Below the pieces are notes generated by a model, which was not told the DNA's origin, ran no database searches, and saw nothing but the letters and a program-made list of their open reading frames with translations. A program made the translations under genes and the position numbers. A stretch of 56,856 nt of DNA, taken from contig CAYVJA010000010.1 of the NCBI GenBank assembly GCA_964451605.1, positions 1 to 56,856 of the forward strand, given 5' to 3'. Source of the stretch: JAQVSH01 sp964451605. Its GTDB lineage: Bacteria > Bacteroidota > Bacteroidia > Bacteroidales > UBA4181. Positions 1 to 8,475 of this stretch are shown here, in pieces. How positions within the stretch are numbered: the stretch's first letter is position 1; each line of letters begins with the position of its first letter.

Positions 1-6
1 CTAATG

Positions 7-50
7 CTCTAGTGCTCTAATGCTCTAGTGCTCTAGTGCACCAGAGCACT
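7..50. repeat. Tandem CTCTARTG octamers
   Basis: Four consecutive 8-base units (CTCTAGTG, CTCTAATG, CTCTAGTG, CTCTAGTG at 7-38) are followed by CACC and an inverted AGAGCACTA. The same octamer family recurs on the opposite strand at 13,049-13,090 before gltD, so it is an intergenic repeat of this genome. There are no spacers, so it is not CRISPR. Its function is unknown. Confidence 0.6.
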
Positions 51-217
51 ATTGTATCCCGTTTCAGCTCGATATTTTGGGTTGAGGCGGGATTTTTTTT
101 GTTTGTATTTGATAGTATAAGTCCTGTTCTATTCAATAAATGAAAGCAAAATGATAAAAAATGTGTCAAAATGAATGAAAAAACTCACAAATGATTATGA
201 AATGTAATTTTCATTCC

Positions 218-246
218 TACATTTGCACTGTATTTGTTCCGGAACA
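218..246 (+). promoter_or_regulatory. Promoter -7 box and 12-bp palindrome upstream of the barrel-glnK-amtB genes
   Basis: TACATTTG at 218-225 matches the Bacteroidetes -7 element TAnnTTTG. Transcription would start near 232. A perfect palindrome, TGTTCCGGAACA, lies at 235-246, at the expected start of the transcript. It could be an operator or a short 5' hairpin. The upstream stretch (about 120-215) is very A-rich. No clear -33 TTTG is visible. Confidence 0.45.
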
Positions 247-254
247 GTACGATT

Positions 255-320
255 GGGGGGGTAAGTATGAAATGTTGTGCCTCAAAAGGAGATGCCCCCG
301 TCTCTGAAGGGGGTAAATGA
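255..320 (+). promoter_or_regulatory. Leader with 17-codon ORF and two alternative hairpins
   Basis: A 17-residue ORF (ATG 267, TGA 318-320) contains a Cys-Cys pair at codons 3-4. CCCCC at 295-299 can pair with GGGGG at 309-313, or with the G7 run at 255-261, but not with both. The two pairings are mutually exclusive, as in attenuators. The first of them lies inside the small ORF. Translation of this ORF is unproven. Confidence 0.3.
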
Positions 321-350
321 AAAATTACTGACTAATTAATTCGAAAAACA

Positions 351-1046
351 ATGAAAAAGCGAGGGGTTATGGGTGTAATGGCAATTGTTGCGATGCTGTG
401 CGCCACAGTGAGTGTAGCAGCCCAGGAGGGTGCGCTAAAAGGATCGATCTCGGCCGATGTGGTGAGTTCGTATGTATGGAGAGGGGCTACTGCGTCGGCG
501 GCGCCCAATATTCAACCCACTGCTTCGCTCAATTGGAAGAATTTTACGATGGGGGTTTGGGGATCGTTCGATATGCAGGGCGAATATAAGGAGGTGGATA
601 TTTTTCTGACTTACTCCCTGAAGGATCTTTCGTTAACCCTTACCGATTACAACTGGGGGTTTCAGGAGAAGTACTTTATGTATAAGAAGGCGCGAACCGA
701 ACATATTCTGGAGGGAGCTCTTTCGTACGGCGGTTCGGAGTCCTTTCCTCTTAAGATGACGGTTGCTACGATGTTTTACGGGCAGGATAAAAAGCCGGCC
801 GATCCTTCTAAGAATGCCTATTCTACCTATGCTGAACTCTCTTATGCGATAGGGTCTGTGACGCCGTTTGTGGGAGCCACTTTCGATGAGGGGATGTATG
901 GTACGGGTGCCGGCGTGGTGAATGTGGGAGTTACTGCCACTAAAGAGGTGAAGATCAGCTCCGATTTTTCGTTGCCGCTCTTCTGCACGTTTGCGGTAAA
1001 TCCTCGCAAAGAGGATGTTTTCCTGGTCTTCGGGTTGCGCTTATAG
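351..1046 (+). CDS. Outer-membrane beta-barrel protein, TorF/Gcw_chp-like
   Basis: This 231-residue protein has a Sec signal peptide (residues 1 to about 24, ending AAQ). The rest is alternating hydrophobic and polar strands, with SADVVSSYVWRG near the N-terminus and a C-terminal strand ending in Leu (VFLVFGLRL), as expected of a small outer-membrane barrel. The early SYVWRG and later TMGVWGSFDM resemble the TorF/Gcw_chp porin-like family; that family match is by eye. It lies 62 bases before glnK and amtB, apparently behind the same promoter, which suggests a role in passing ammonium or a small nitrogen compound across the outer membrane. That role is inference; no substrate is shown. Confidence 0.65.
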   Translation: MKKRGVMGVMAIVAMLCATVSVAAQEGALKGSISADVVSSYVWRGATASAAPNIQPTASLNWKNFTMGVWGSFDMQGEYKEVDIFLTYSLKDLSLTLTDYNWGFQEKYFMYKKARTEHILEGALSYGGSESFPLKMTVATMFYGQDKKPADPSKNAYSTYAELSYAIGSVTPFVGATFDEGMYGTGAGVVNVGVTATKEVKISSDFSLPLFCTFAVNPRKEDVFLVFGLRL

Positions 1047-1108
1047 CCGCATCGCCGACGTTTAATGACCTGTTTATCTGTAGTTACTAATAAATTAAAT
1101 GAAAGAGT

Positions 1109-1456
1109 ATGAAAAAGATTGAAGCAATTATCCGGAAGTCCCGGTTCGAAGAGGTGAAGTCGGCGCTTTATGAGGCCGGAATCGAGTGGTTTTCGTATTG
1201 GGATATCACCGGTCTCGGGCGCTCGACTGAGGGTCAGGTGGTGAGAGGTCAAATTTTCCAGTCGAGTTACATTCAACGACGGATGCTGTCGATTGTGGTG
1301 CGCGATATCAATTTAGAGAAGACGGTGAGTGCCATTATGAAGTCGGCCCGAACGGGCGATACAGGTGACGGAAAGATTTTCGTGTCGGATATCCTGGAGA
1401 CCTATAGGATTCGTACCGGCGAAACCGGACCGGAAGCCCTTTATATCAGGGAGTGA
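1109..1456 (+). CDS. glnK: PII nitrogen regulatory protein
   Basis: A 115-residue PII-family trimer subunit. The PII core is clear: the beta-1 start MKKIEAIIRK, G35-L-G-R38, the T-loop to about residue 57, then TGDTGDGKIF and IRTGE, which bind ATP in the family. It sits directly before amtB, so by analogy it blocks or opens the ammonium channel according to 2-oxoglutarate and ADP/ATP. The T-loop is unusual. The position equivalent to the uridylylated Tyr51 is Phe50, and the residue equivalent to 2-oxoglutarate-contacting Gln39 is Ser39; the loop instead has SSY (Tyr54). Control by GlnD-type uridylylation at the usual site is therefore not possible. The family assignment is firm; how the ligand is sensed is open. 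Confidence 0.93.
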   Translation: MKKIEAIIRKSRFEEVKSALYEAGIEWFSYWDITGLGRSTEGQVVRGQIFQSSYIQRRMLSIVVRDINLEKTVSAIMKSARTGDTGDGKIFVSDILETYRIRTGETGPEALYIRE

Positions 1457-1495
1457 TAAGAGACAATAGTTGAATAATAGAATAATATAATAGGT

Positions 1496-2869
1496 ATGAA
1501 AAGAGTAATGTTTGTTCTGATGGTACTTGCAGGGCTTTCCGGTGTGGAGGCTTTTGCGCAGGGTGCCGAAATGGCTGCCGTTGCCCCTGTAATTGACGGG
1601 GGCGATACGGCCTGGATGCTTATGGCAACCGCTCTGGTGATGTTGATGACCATTCCCGGTCTGGCTCTCTTTTACGGGGGGTTGGTTCGACGGAAAAATA
1701 TTCTCAACGTGTTGATGCAGTGCTTGATTATCACTGCCGTGATTAGCATTGAGTGGGTAATATGCGGCTATAGCCTCTCGTTTGGGAGCTCGGATGGTTT
1801 TCTTGCCCCCTTTATCGGGAGTTTCGATTATGCCTTCCTGCGTGGAATTGGCATATCCGATCTGAGTCCGGCATTTATCTCACATTCGCAGACTTTGGCC
1901 GACGGAAGCACTACGGGAACCATTCCGCATCTGGTCTTTATTATGTTCCAGGGAATGTTTGCTGTAATTACGCCTGCGTTGATTATTGGTGCGTTTGCAG
2001 AAAGAATCCGGTTTAAGGGTTTTCTCATTTTTACGCTGCTTTGGGCCTTGTTTGTTTACAACCCGGTGGCTCACTGGGTTTGGTCGGGCGATGGATGGCT
2101 CTTTCAGTTGGGCGCACTCGACTTTGCCGGAGGTACGGTTGTGCATATCAACGCTGGTGTTGCCGCGCTGGTAACGGCCGTTATGTTGGGGAAACGGCGC
2201 GATTATAAGGGGCATGCCATTCCTCCTCACAACATTCCGCATGTATTTATTGGTGCTGCATTACTGTGGTTTGGCTGGTTCGGTTTCAACGCGGGTAGTG
2301 GTCTTGCTGCCGATGGTCTTGCTGCCAACGCGTTTATGGTAACCCATATTGCTGCTGCCACGGCGGCTCTCTCCTGGGCGCTGTTCGATTGGATTCACGG
2401 AAAACGCCCCACCGTTGTAGGCGCCTGTACGGGTGCAGTGGCCGGCTTGGTAGCCATTACCCCCGCCGCCGGATTTGTGGGTGTGGGTGGTGCCCTGGCA
2501 ATAGGATTCGTGGTTTCGTTTATCTGTTTTCTGATGGTGGCCTATGTTAAGCCTCGTGCCGGATACGACGATTCGTTAGATGCTTTTGGCGTACATGGAA
2601 TTGGCGGTTTGATTGGCGCTATCCTGACAGGCGTTCTTGCCTCGCCTTTGATTCAGTCTTCGTACAGCGGCGCGCTTTACGGAAACTGGCATCAGCTCTA
2701 TGTGCAGTTTGTGGCCGTAGTGGTTACTATTATATACTCGGGCGTTGGAACCTGGCTGTTGTTTGCGCTTACTGAAAAATTTGTGGGGGTTAGAGCTTCC
2801 GATAAGCAAGAGGCTGTGGGGCTGGATGAGACCCAGCATGGTGAGACGGCCTATACCCACTTCGACTAA
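1496..2869 (+). CDS. amtB: Ammonium transporter
   Basis: A 457-residue Amt/Mep/Rh channel with a cleavable signal peptide (to about residue 21) and eleven hydrophobic segments. The pore twin-histidine motifs are visible: VVHINAG in the middle and FGVHGIGG towards the C-terminus. The extracellular-side ALFYGGLVRRKN region typical of Amt is present. It moves ammonium/ammonia across the inner membrane. It starts 39 bases after glnK, the usual glnK-amtB pair, so PII is its expected gate. The C-terminal tail (after about 425) is hydrophilic and would be cytosolic, where PII binds. It ends before a 217-base intergenic region, so dapF probably has its own promoter. Confidence 0.96.
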   Translation: MKRVMFVLMVLAGLSGVEAFAQGAEMAAVAPVIDGGDTAWMLMATALVMLMTIPGLALFYGGLVRRKNILNVLMQCLIITAVISIEWVICGYSLSFGSSDGFLAPFIGSFDYAFLRGIGISDLSPAFISHSQTLADGSTTGTIPHLVFIMFQGMFAVITPALIIGAFAERIRFKGFLIFTLLWALFVYNPVAHWVWSGDGWLFQLGALDFAGGTVVHINAGVAALVTAVMLGKRRDYKGHAIPPHNIPHVFIGAALLWFGWFGFNAGSGLAADGLAANAFMVTHIAAATAALSWALFDWIHGKRPTVVGACTGAVAGLVAITPAAGFVGVGGALAIGFVVSFICFLMVAYVKPRAGYDDSLDAFGVHGIGGLIGAILTGVLASPLIQSSYSGALYGNWHQLYVQFVAVVVTIIYSGVGTWLLFALTEKFVGVRASDKQEAVGLDETQHGETAYTHFD

Positions 2870-2939
2870 TCGGTTCTGCAGGTTTCCTGACCGGTTTTCG
2901 GATCCTACACACTATAATTCTTGACTTCTTTGTTTCATT

Positions 2940-2979
2940 TTGTAACAGTTTTCATGGAATTAGAGAGAAAATGTTACAA
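2940..2979. repeat. Inverted repeat TTGTAAC-N26-GTTACAA upstream of dapF
   Basis: TTGTAAC at 2940-2946 is matched by GTTACAA at 2973-2979. A third, direct half-site, CTGTAAC, occurs at 3064-3070, just downstream of the dapF -7 box. Three half-sites flanking one promoter suggest a dimeric regulator, but the protein is unknown. Confidence 0.35.
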
Positions 2980-3038
2980 TTACGATAGATTTTGCAACAA
3001 AATCTCCTCAATTTCTTTCTATATGTAATAGACTGTTG

Positions 3039-3046
3039 TATATTTG
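3039..3046 (+). promoter_or_regulatory. Bacteroidetes -7 box for dapF
   Basis: TATATTTG matches TAnnTTTG. Transcription would begin near 3053. This rules out the in-frame upstream ATG at 3036 and supports the dapF start at 3087. Confidence 0.6.
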
Positions 3047-3086
3047 CAGAGAATTACAAGAAACTGTAACTAATAATTGCTTTTTT

Positions 3087-3914
3087 ATGTTGTTTAGTAA
3101 GATGCATGGGATTGGAAATGATTACGTCTATGTAAATGGACTCTCCGAGACGGTTACCGACCCGGAGTCGTTGGCAATCCGGATTAGCGACAGACATTTT
3201 GGTGTAGGATCCGATGGCCTGGTTCTGATTCTCCCCTCCGATCGGGCCGATTTTGCCATGCGGATGTTTAATGCAGACGGTTCTGAGGCCGAGATGTGCG
3301 GAAATGCTTCGAGATGTGTAGGAAAGTATTTGTATGATAAGGGATTAACCATGAAAACTACGCTTACACTCGAGACGCGATCGGGAATCCGGCATCTGCA
3401 GCTCTATCCCGTAGGGGGAAAGGTTGAACGGGTGACCGTTGATATGGGTATCCCCGATTTTTCGATTTCGTCTCTCCCCGTTTTGTGGCATAGTCCCGAA
3501 ATGATTCAACAGGCCATCTTGATAAATGGTTCTGTATTTCGGGTCACTGCGGTTTCGATGGGAAACCCTCATGCAGTGGTTTTCCTTCCCGAGATCGATT
3601 CCTTGAAATTGTATGAGCTGGGTCCCCTTTTTGAGCACCACTCGCTCTTTCCCAAAAGAACCAATACCGAGTTTGTTGAGCTGATCAGTTCCGATAGGTT
3701 AAGAATGAGGGTTTGGGAACGCGGTGCGGGCGAAACACTGGCTTGTGGGACCGGTGCCTGTGCTGCAGCCGCGGCTGCTATCCGGTGCGGGTTCTGCGGG
3801 AAGAGGGTGAGGGTAGATCTGAAGGGAGGCCCGCTCTTTATTGACTGGGAAACCGAAACCATGAAGATGACCGGCGAAGCCGTTATGGTTTTCGAAGGGG
3901 AATGGAAACAGTAA
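3087..3914 (+). CDS. dapF: Diaminopimelate epimerase
   Basis: A 275-residue PLP-independent racemase that converts LL- to meso-diaminopimelate for lysine and peptidoglycan. The N-terminal FSKMHGIGNDY is canonical. Both catalytic cysteines are visible: one in NADGSEAEMCGNASRC and one in ACGTGACAAA. I chose ATG 3087 because it gives the standard N-terminus and because a -7 promoter box at 3039-3046 lies downstream of the earlier ATG. It ends 12 bases before dapL, whose product LL-diaminopimelate is its substrate; the two genes are clearly one operon. Confidence 0.95.
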   Translation: MLFSKMHGIGNDYVYVNGLSETVTDPESLAIRISDRHFGVGSDGLVLILPSDRADFAMRMFNADGSEAEMCGNASRCVGKYLYDKGLTMKTTLTLETRSGIRHLQLYPVGGKVERVTVDMGIPDFSISSLPVLWHSPEMIQQAILINGSVFRVTAVSMGNPHAVVFLPEIDSLKLYELGPLFEHHSLFPKRTNTEFVELISSDRLRMRVWERGAGETLACGTGACAAAAAAIRCGFCGKRVRVDLKGGPLFIDWETETMKMTGEAVMVFEGEWKQ

Positions 3915-3926
3915 AAGGTATATGCA

Positions 3927-5159
3927 ATGGCACTGGTTAATGAACACTATCTGAAGTTAGAGAACAACTATCTCTTTGCCGATATTGCAAAGCGGGTGGC
4001 CCGTTTTCGTGAACGCTATCCCGACGCTGATCTGGTGCGGCTGGGAATTGGCGATGTCACCCGTCCTCTGGCCGAACCGGTGGTTGAGGCGTTGCGTACC
4101 GCCGCATCGGAGATGGCACATCCGGCTACTTTCCGCGGGTATGGCCCCGAACAGGGATATGGCTTTCTGGTGGAGAAGATTCTGCAGCAGGATTACCGGG
4201 ATCGGGGTGTGAATCTTTCGGCCGATGAAATCTTTATCAGCGACGGAACCAAAAGCGATATCGGGAATATCGGCGATATTCTGGGTGTTGACAACACGGT
4301 GGCAGTTACTGATCCGGTCTATCCGGTGTATGTGGATACCAACGTGATGGGCGGCCGGGCCGGTGAACTCACTGCGAAAGGTTGCTGGAGTTGTCTGGTC
4401 TATCTGCCTTGTACTGCCGAAAACAATTTTGTGCCGGAATTGCCTGCCAAGAAGGTGGATGTAATCTATCTCTGTTTCCCCAATAACCCCACTGGAACCA
4501 CCCTGAAAAGAGGTCAGCTGAAGCGCTGGGTAGATTATGCCCGAACCAATGAGTCGTTGATTCTGTTTGACGCGGCCTATGAAGCCTATATTTCGCAGAA
4601 AAATGTACCCCATTCTATCTACGAGATTGAGGGCGCCAGAGAGGTGGCCATCGAGTTTCGGAGTTTCTCAAAAACTGCGGGGTTTACCGGTACACGATGC
4701 GGATTCACGGTGGTGCCCAAGTCGGTTTTTGGCCGAACCCGGTTAGGGACAAAGGTGTCGTTGAACGGGCTCTGGAACCGACGTCATACCACCAAGTTTA
4801 ACGGAACCTCGTATGTGGTTCAGCGCGCTGCCGAGGCAGTCTATTCGCCGGAAGGGGCTAAAGCCGTGCGCGAAACCATCGACTACTACATGAGGAACGC
4901 CTCTGCCATGCGCAGCGTTCTTGCCGATTCAGGGTTTCAGGTGTTTGGCGGTGTCGATGCCCCCTATTTGTGGGTGAAGATTCCCCAAGGCTTCGACTCC
5001 TGGGGCTTTTTCGATTTTTTGTTAAAAAAACTGCATATCGTGAGTACACCCGGTTGCGGATTTGGCCCCAGCGGCGAGGGGTACCTGCGCCTTACGGCAT
5101 TCGGGTCGCACACCGATACGGCCAAAGCTTTAGACCGGATTAAACACTTTGCATGGTAA
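3927..5159 (+). CDS. dapL: LL-diaminopimelate aminotransferase
   Basis: A 410-residue class I/II PLP aminotransferase. It makes LL-diaminopimelate directly from tetrahydrodipicolinate with glutamate as amino donor, bypassing the succinyl or acetyl branches. Visible features are LGIGDVTRPL at the N-terminus, YLCFPNNPTGT, DAAYEAY and the PLP-lysine motif SFSKTAGFTGTRCGF. The length and GTRCGF motif fit DapL better than aspartate aminotransferase. The pairing with dapF confirms the pathway. The glutamate it uses links it to the GOGAT genes downstream. Confidence 0.95.
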   Translation: MALVNEHYLKLENNYLFADIAKRVARFRERYPDADLVRLGIGDVTRPLAEPVVEALRTAASEMAHPATFRGYGPEQGYGFLVEKILQQDYRDRGVNLSADEIFISDGTKSDIGNIGDILGVDNTVAVTDPVYPVYVDTNVMGGRAGELTAKGCWSCLVYLPCTAENNFVPELPAKKVDVIYLCFPNNPTGTTLKRGQLKRWVDYARTNESLILFDAAYEAYISQKNVPHSIYEIEGAREVAIEFRSFSKTAGFTGTRCGFTVVPKSVFGRTRLGTKVSLNGLWNRRHTTKFNGTSYVVQRAAEAVYSPEGAKAVRETIDYYMRNASAMRSVLADSGFQVFGGVDAPYLWVKIPQGFDSWGFFDFLLKKLHIVSTPGCGFGPSGEGYLRLTAFGSHTDTAKALDRIKHFAW

Positions 5160-5205
5160 ATCAATCACGTAAATAATCAGTATAAAACCAATAAAATTAC
5201 AACGT

Positions 5206-6240
5206 ATGGCTCTTTACATTCCTCAGGGCTACCGCCCCCGATTGGTTCCCGAAACAATGGAAACCGCAATTAAAATGTTAAAAACTGAATTTCAGAAAGC
5301 TTTGGCTTCCAGGTTGAACCTCCGCAGGGTTACTGCCCCTCTCTTTGTATTGGCCGGAACCGGAATTAACGACGACCTGAACGGTGTGGAGCGGGCAGTG
5401 TCGTTCCCCATTAAATGTATGGGCGATAGAAAAGCAGAAGTGGTTCATTCGCTTGCCAAATGGAAACGGATGAAACTGGGATATTATGGGATAGCCCCCG
5501 GCTATGGCCTTTACACCGATATGAACGCGATTCGTTCGGACGAGGAACTCGATAACATTCATTCGCTCTATGTAGACCAGTGGGACTGGGAGCGTACCAT
5601 AACGGCGGCCGACCGCCATCTGGGTTTTCTGAAGGAAGTGGTTGAGAAAATTTATGAAGCGCTTCTCGAGATGGAGCAGCTTATCTATATGCAGTACTCG
5701 CATATTACCCCTATTCTGCCCTCTTCCATCACCTTTATTCATGCCGAAGAGTTGCAGAGTCGCTATCCTTCGCTCACTCCGCGTGAGCGCGAAACAGAGG
5801 CTGCCCGTGAATATGGGGCCATCTTTGTGATTGGCATTGGCGGCGTATTGGCCGACGGTGTGAAACACGACGGACGGGCGCCCGATTACGACGACTGGAC
5901 CACCCCTACCCATAGCGGCTTTCATGGCCTCAATGGCGACATCGTTCTCTGGAACCCGATTCTGCAATCGTCGTTCGAGATCTCATCGATGGGGATTCGT
6001 GTAGATAAAGATGCACTGACCCGGCAGCTCGATCTGGCTGGTTGCCCCGAAAGGAAAGAGCTTACTTTTCATAAAGCGCTTCTCGAAGATAAGATTCCGC
6101 TCTCTATCGGCGGCGGTATAGGTCAGTCGCGACTCTGCATGTTTTTCCTGAGAGCTGCCCATATCGGTGAGGTTCAGGCTTCGATTTGGCCCGAAGAGAT
6201 GATCGAGACGTGCACTAAGCATAACATCTGTTTGAAATAG
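5206..6240 (+). CDS. asnA: Aspartate-ammonia ligase
   Basis: A 344-residue ammonia-dependent asparagine synthetase (AsnA), structurally related to class II aminoacyl-tRNA synthetases. It forms asparagine from aspartate, NH4+ and ATP. Recognisable segments are GTGINDDLNGVERAV, the YVDQWDWE motif and the C-terminal class II motif GGGIGQSRLCMFFL. It does not use glutamine, which suits an ammonium-assimilation cluster. The spacing is 46 bases from dapL and 34 bases to glnN, so it is probably co-transcribed. Confidence 0.95.
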   Translation: MALYIPQGYRPRLVPETMETAIKMLKTEFQKALASRLNLRRVTAPLFVLAGTGINDDLNGVERAVSFPIKCMGDRKAEVVHSLAKWKRMKLGYYGIAPGYGLYTDMNAIRSDEELDNIHSLYVDQWDWERTITAADRHLGFLKEVVEKIYEALLEMEQLIYMQYSHITPILPSSITFIHAEELQSRYPSLTPRERETEAAREYGAIFVIGIGGVLADGVKHDGRAPDYDDWTTPTHSGFHGLNGDIVLWNPILQSSFEISSMGIRVDKDALTRQLDLAGCPERKELTFHKALLEDKIPLSIGGGIGQSRLCMFFLRAAHIGEVQASIWPEEMIETCTKHNICLK

Positions 6241-6274
6241 CAATGTAAATAGTTCACCTTTAATAGTAAATAAA

Positions 6275-8464
6275 ATGGCAGGATTACGATTCCAGTTGGT
6301 GGGTGAGGCCTTCAGACGCAAGGCAGTTTCGGTTGAAGCTCCGGCTCCTAAAACCTCCGATTACTTTGGCATGAATGTTTTCGATAGGGAAACCATGCGG
6401 AAATTCCTCTCGAAGGAGACCTATCAGGCGTTGGTCGATGCAATGGACAGCGGGGCTTCGCTCGACAGGAAGATTGGCGATCACGTGGCAGCGGGTATGA
6501 AGATGTGGGCTATGGAGATGGGTGCAACCCATTACACGCACTGGTTTCACCCCTTAACCGACGGAACCGCCGAGAAACACGATGCGTTTATTGAATACGA
6601 CACCGATGGGGGGATTATTGAGGAGTTCTCGGGCAAGTTGTTGGTTCAGCAAGAGCCCGACGCTTCCAGTTTCCCCAGCGGGGGGTTGCGTAACACCTTC
6701 GAGGCGCGCGGCTATACGGCATGGGATGTTACCTCTCCGGCTTTTATTGTAGATGATACCCTTTGTATTCCAACGGTATTTATCTCCTACACGGGCGAGG
6801 CCCTTGATTATAAAATGCCACTCCTGAAGGCACTGGCGAATGTAGATAAAGCCGCAACCGAGGTGTGTCGCTATTTCGATCCCCTTGAGAAGAGGGTCTT
6901 CTCCTATCTGGGTTGGGAACAGGAGTATTTTCTGGTCGATGAATCACTCTACGCCGGGCGCCCCGACCTCGTGATGACAGGCCGAACCCTGATGGGGCAT
7001 GAGAGTGCCAAAAATCAGCAGATGGAAGATCACTATTTCGGTGCCATTCCTCAGCGGGTACAAGCCTTTATGTGCGATTTGGAGTATGAAGCTTACAAAT
7101 TGGGGATTCCGGCCAAGACGCGGCATAATGAGGTGGCTCCCAATCAGTTTGAGTTGGCTCCCATTTATGGCGAAACCAATCTGGCTGTCGATCAGAACCT
7201 GATGGTGATGTCGATTATGAAGCGGATTGCCGGCAAGCATGGTTTCCGTGTACTGCTGCACGAGAAGCCCTTTAAAGGGGTTAACGGATCGGGAAAACAC
7301 AATAACTGGTCGTTGGGTACCGCTTCGGGGGTAAATCTGCTCTCGCCGGGAAAGAACGCCACCGAGAATCTTCGCTTTGTAACCTTCCTGGTTAACGTGC
7401 TGATGGCAGTCTACAAAAACAACGGCTTGCTGAAGGCCAGTATTGCCAGTGCCGATAATGCGCACCGACTGGGGGCCAACGAAGCGCCTCCGGCCATTGT
7501 CTCGGTTTTCCTGGGGAAACAGCTTACGGCGGTTCTCGATAAGATTGAGGCTTCTGCTGCCGAAGAGGCTATTCAGGTGGACGATAAACAGGGGCTTATG
7601 TTGGGTCTTCCGCAGATTCCCCAGTTGTTAATCGACAATACCGACCGCAACCGCACCTCTCCGTTTGCTTTCACCGGTAACCGTTTCGAATTCAGAGCAG
7701 TGGGTTCTTCGGCCAACTGTGCCTCCGCCATGATGGTACTGAATGCCGCTGTAGCTGCCCAGTTGGTGGCGTTTAAGAAGGATGTCGATGCCCGGATTAC
7801 AGCCGGAATGCAGAAGGAGAAGGCTCTCTTCCATGTGTTGAAACTCTACATTCAGGAGAGCAAAGCCATTCGGTTCGACGGAAACGGCTACAGTGAGGCC
7901 TGGAAGCAGGAGGCAGCTAAACGGGGTCTTGATTGCGAAACCAGTGTCCCTCTGATCTATGATGCCTTTCTTAAACCCACCTCGGTGTCGCTTTTCTCTT
8001 CGCTGGGGATTCTTTCGGAAGTGGAGCTCCACGCCCGCAATGAGGTAAAATGGGAGATGTACACCAAAAAGGTTCAGATTGAGTCACGAGTATTGGGCGA
8101 CCTGGCGCAGAACCATATTATTCCTGTTGCAACCCGGTATCAGGGGGTATTGCTCGAGAATGTCTACCGCATTAAAGAGCTGTTTGCAGCCGGACGATAC
8201 GAAGAGATGGCTGCCGAGCCCCTCAGAATCATTGAGAAGATATCTGATCATGTTTCGGCAGTGAACGCCAAAGTGCATCAGATGACCGATGCCCGCAAAC
8301 GGGCCAATGCCATTGACGATGCCCGCGAGAAGGCGATTGCCTATCACGATGAAATTTTCCCGTTTCTGGATCAGATCAGGTACCACATCGATAAGCTGGA
8401 ATTGATTGTAGATAATGAAATGTGGCCTTTGCCAAAATACAGAGAGTTGTTGTTTATCAGATAG
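6275..8464 (+). CDS. glnN: Glutamine synthetase type III
   Basis: A 729-residue GSIII, the large form typical of Bacteroidetes and some other anaerobes, against about 450-470 residues for GSI. The N-terminal FGMNVFDRETMRKFL, the QEYFLVDE segment, the GSGKHNNWS motif and the NRTSPFAFTGNRFEFRAVG motif form the catalytic core. A long C-terminal helical region (about 600-729) is specific to GSIII. It makes glutamine from glutamate, ammonium and ATP. GSIII lacks the GSI adenylylation loop, so regulation is likely transcriptional or by PII. Only 11 bases separate it from the chosen gltB start, so GS and GOGAT are made together. Confidence 0.96.
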   Translation: MAGLRFQLVGEAFRRKAVSVEAPAPKTSDYFGMNVFDRETMRKFLSKETYQALVDAMDSGASLDRKIGDHVAAGMKMWAMEMGATHYTHWFHPLTDGTAEKHDAFIEYDTDGGIIEEFSGKLLVQQEPDASSFPSGGLRNTFEARGYTAWDVTSPAFIVDDTLCIPTVFISYTGEALDYKMPLLKALANVDKAATEVCRYFDPLEKRVFSYLGWEQEYFLVDESLYAGRPDLVMTGRTLMGHESAKNQQMEDHYFGAIPQRVQAFMCDLEYEAYKLGIPAKTRHNEVAPNQFELAPIYGETNLAVDQNLMVMSIMKRIAGKHGFRVLLHEKPFKGVNGSGKHNNWSLGTASGVNLLSPGKNATENLRFVTFLVNVLMAVYKNNGLLKASIASADNAHRLGANEAPPAIVSVFLGKQLTAVLDKIEASAAEEAIQVDDKQGLMLGLPQIPQLLIDNTDRNRTSPFAFTGNRFEFRAVGSSANCASAMMVLNAAVAAQLVAFKKDVDARITAGMQKEKALFHVLKLYIQESKAIRFDGNGYSEAWKQEAAKRGLDCETSVPLIYDAFLKPTSVSLFSSLGILSEVELHARNEVKWEMYTKKVQIESRVLGDLAQNHIIPVATRYQGVLLENVYRIKELFAAGRYEEMAAEPLRIIEKISDHVSAVNAKVHQMTDARKRANAIDDAREKAIAYHDEIFPFLDQIRYHIDKLELIVDNEMWPLPKYRELLFIR

Positions 8465-8475
8465 ATTGCTTAATT

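Noticed and set aside
1..56. Tandem octamers as a CRISPR array
   Set aside because: Units abut with no spacers of constant length, and there is no cas gene.
2880..3030. tRNA or small RNA between amtB and dapF
   Set aside because: I found no cloverleaf; only inverted repeats and a promoter box.
3036..3086. Longer N-terminus of dapF
   Set aside because: The -7 promoter box at 3039-3046 lies downstream of that ATG, and DapF normally begins near FSKMHG.
8422..8475. Upstream in-frame start for gltB
   Set aside because: It overlaps glnN and would lengthen the propeptide before the nucleophile Cys; ATG 8476 is standard.
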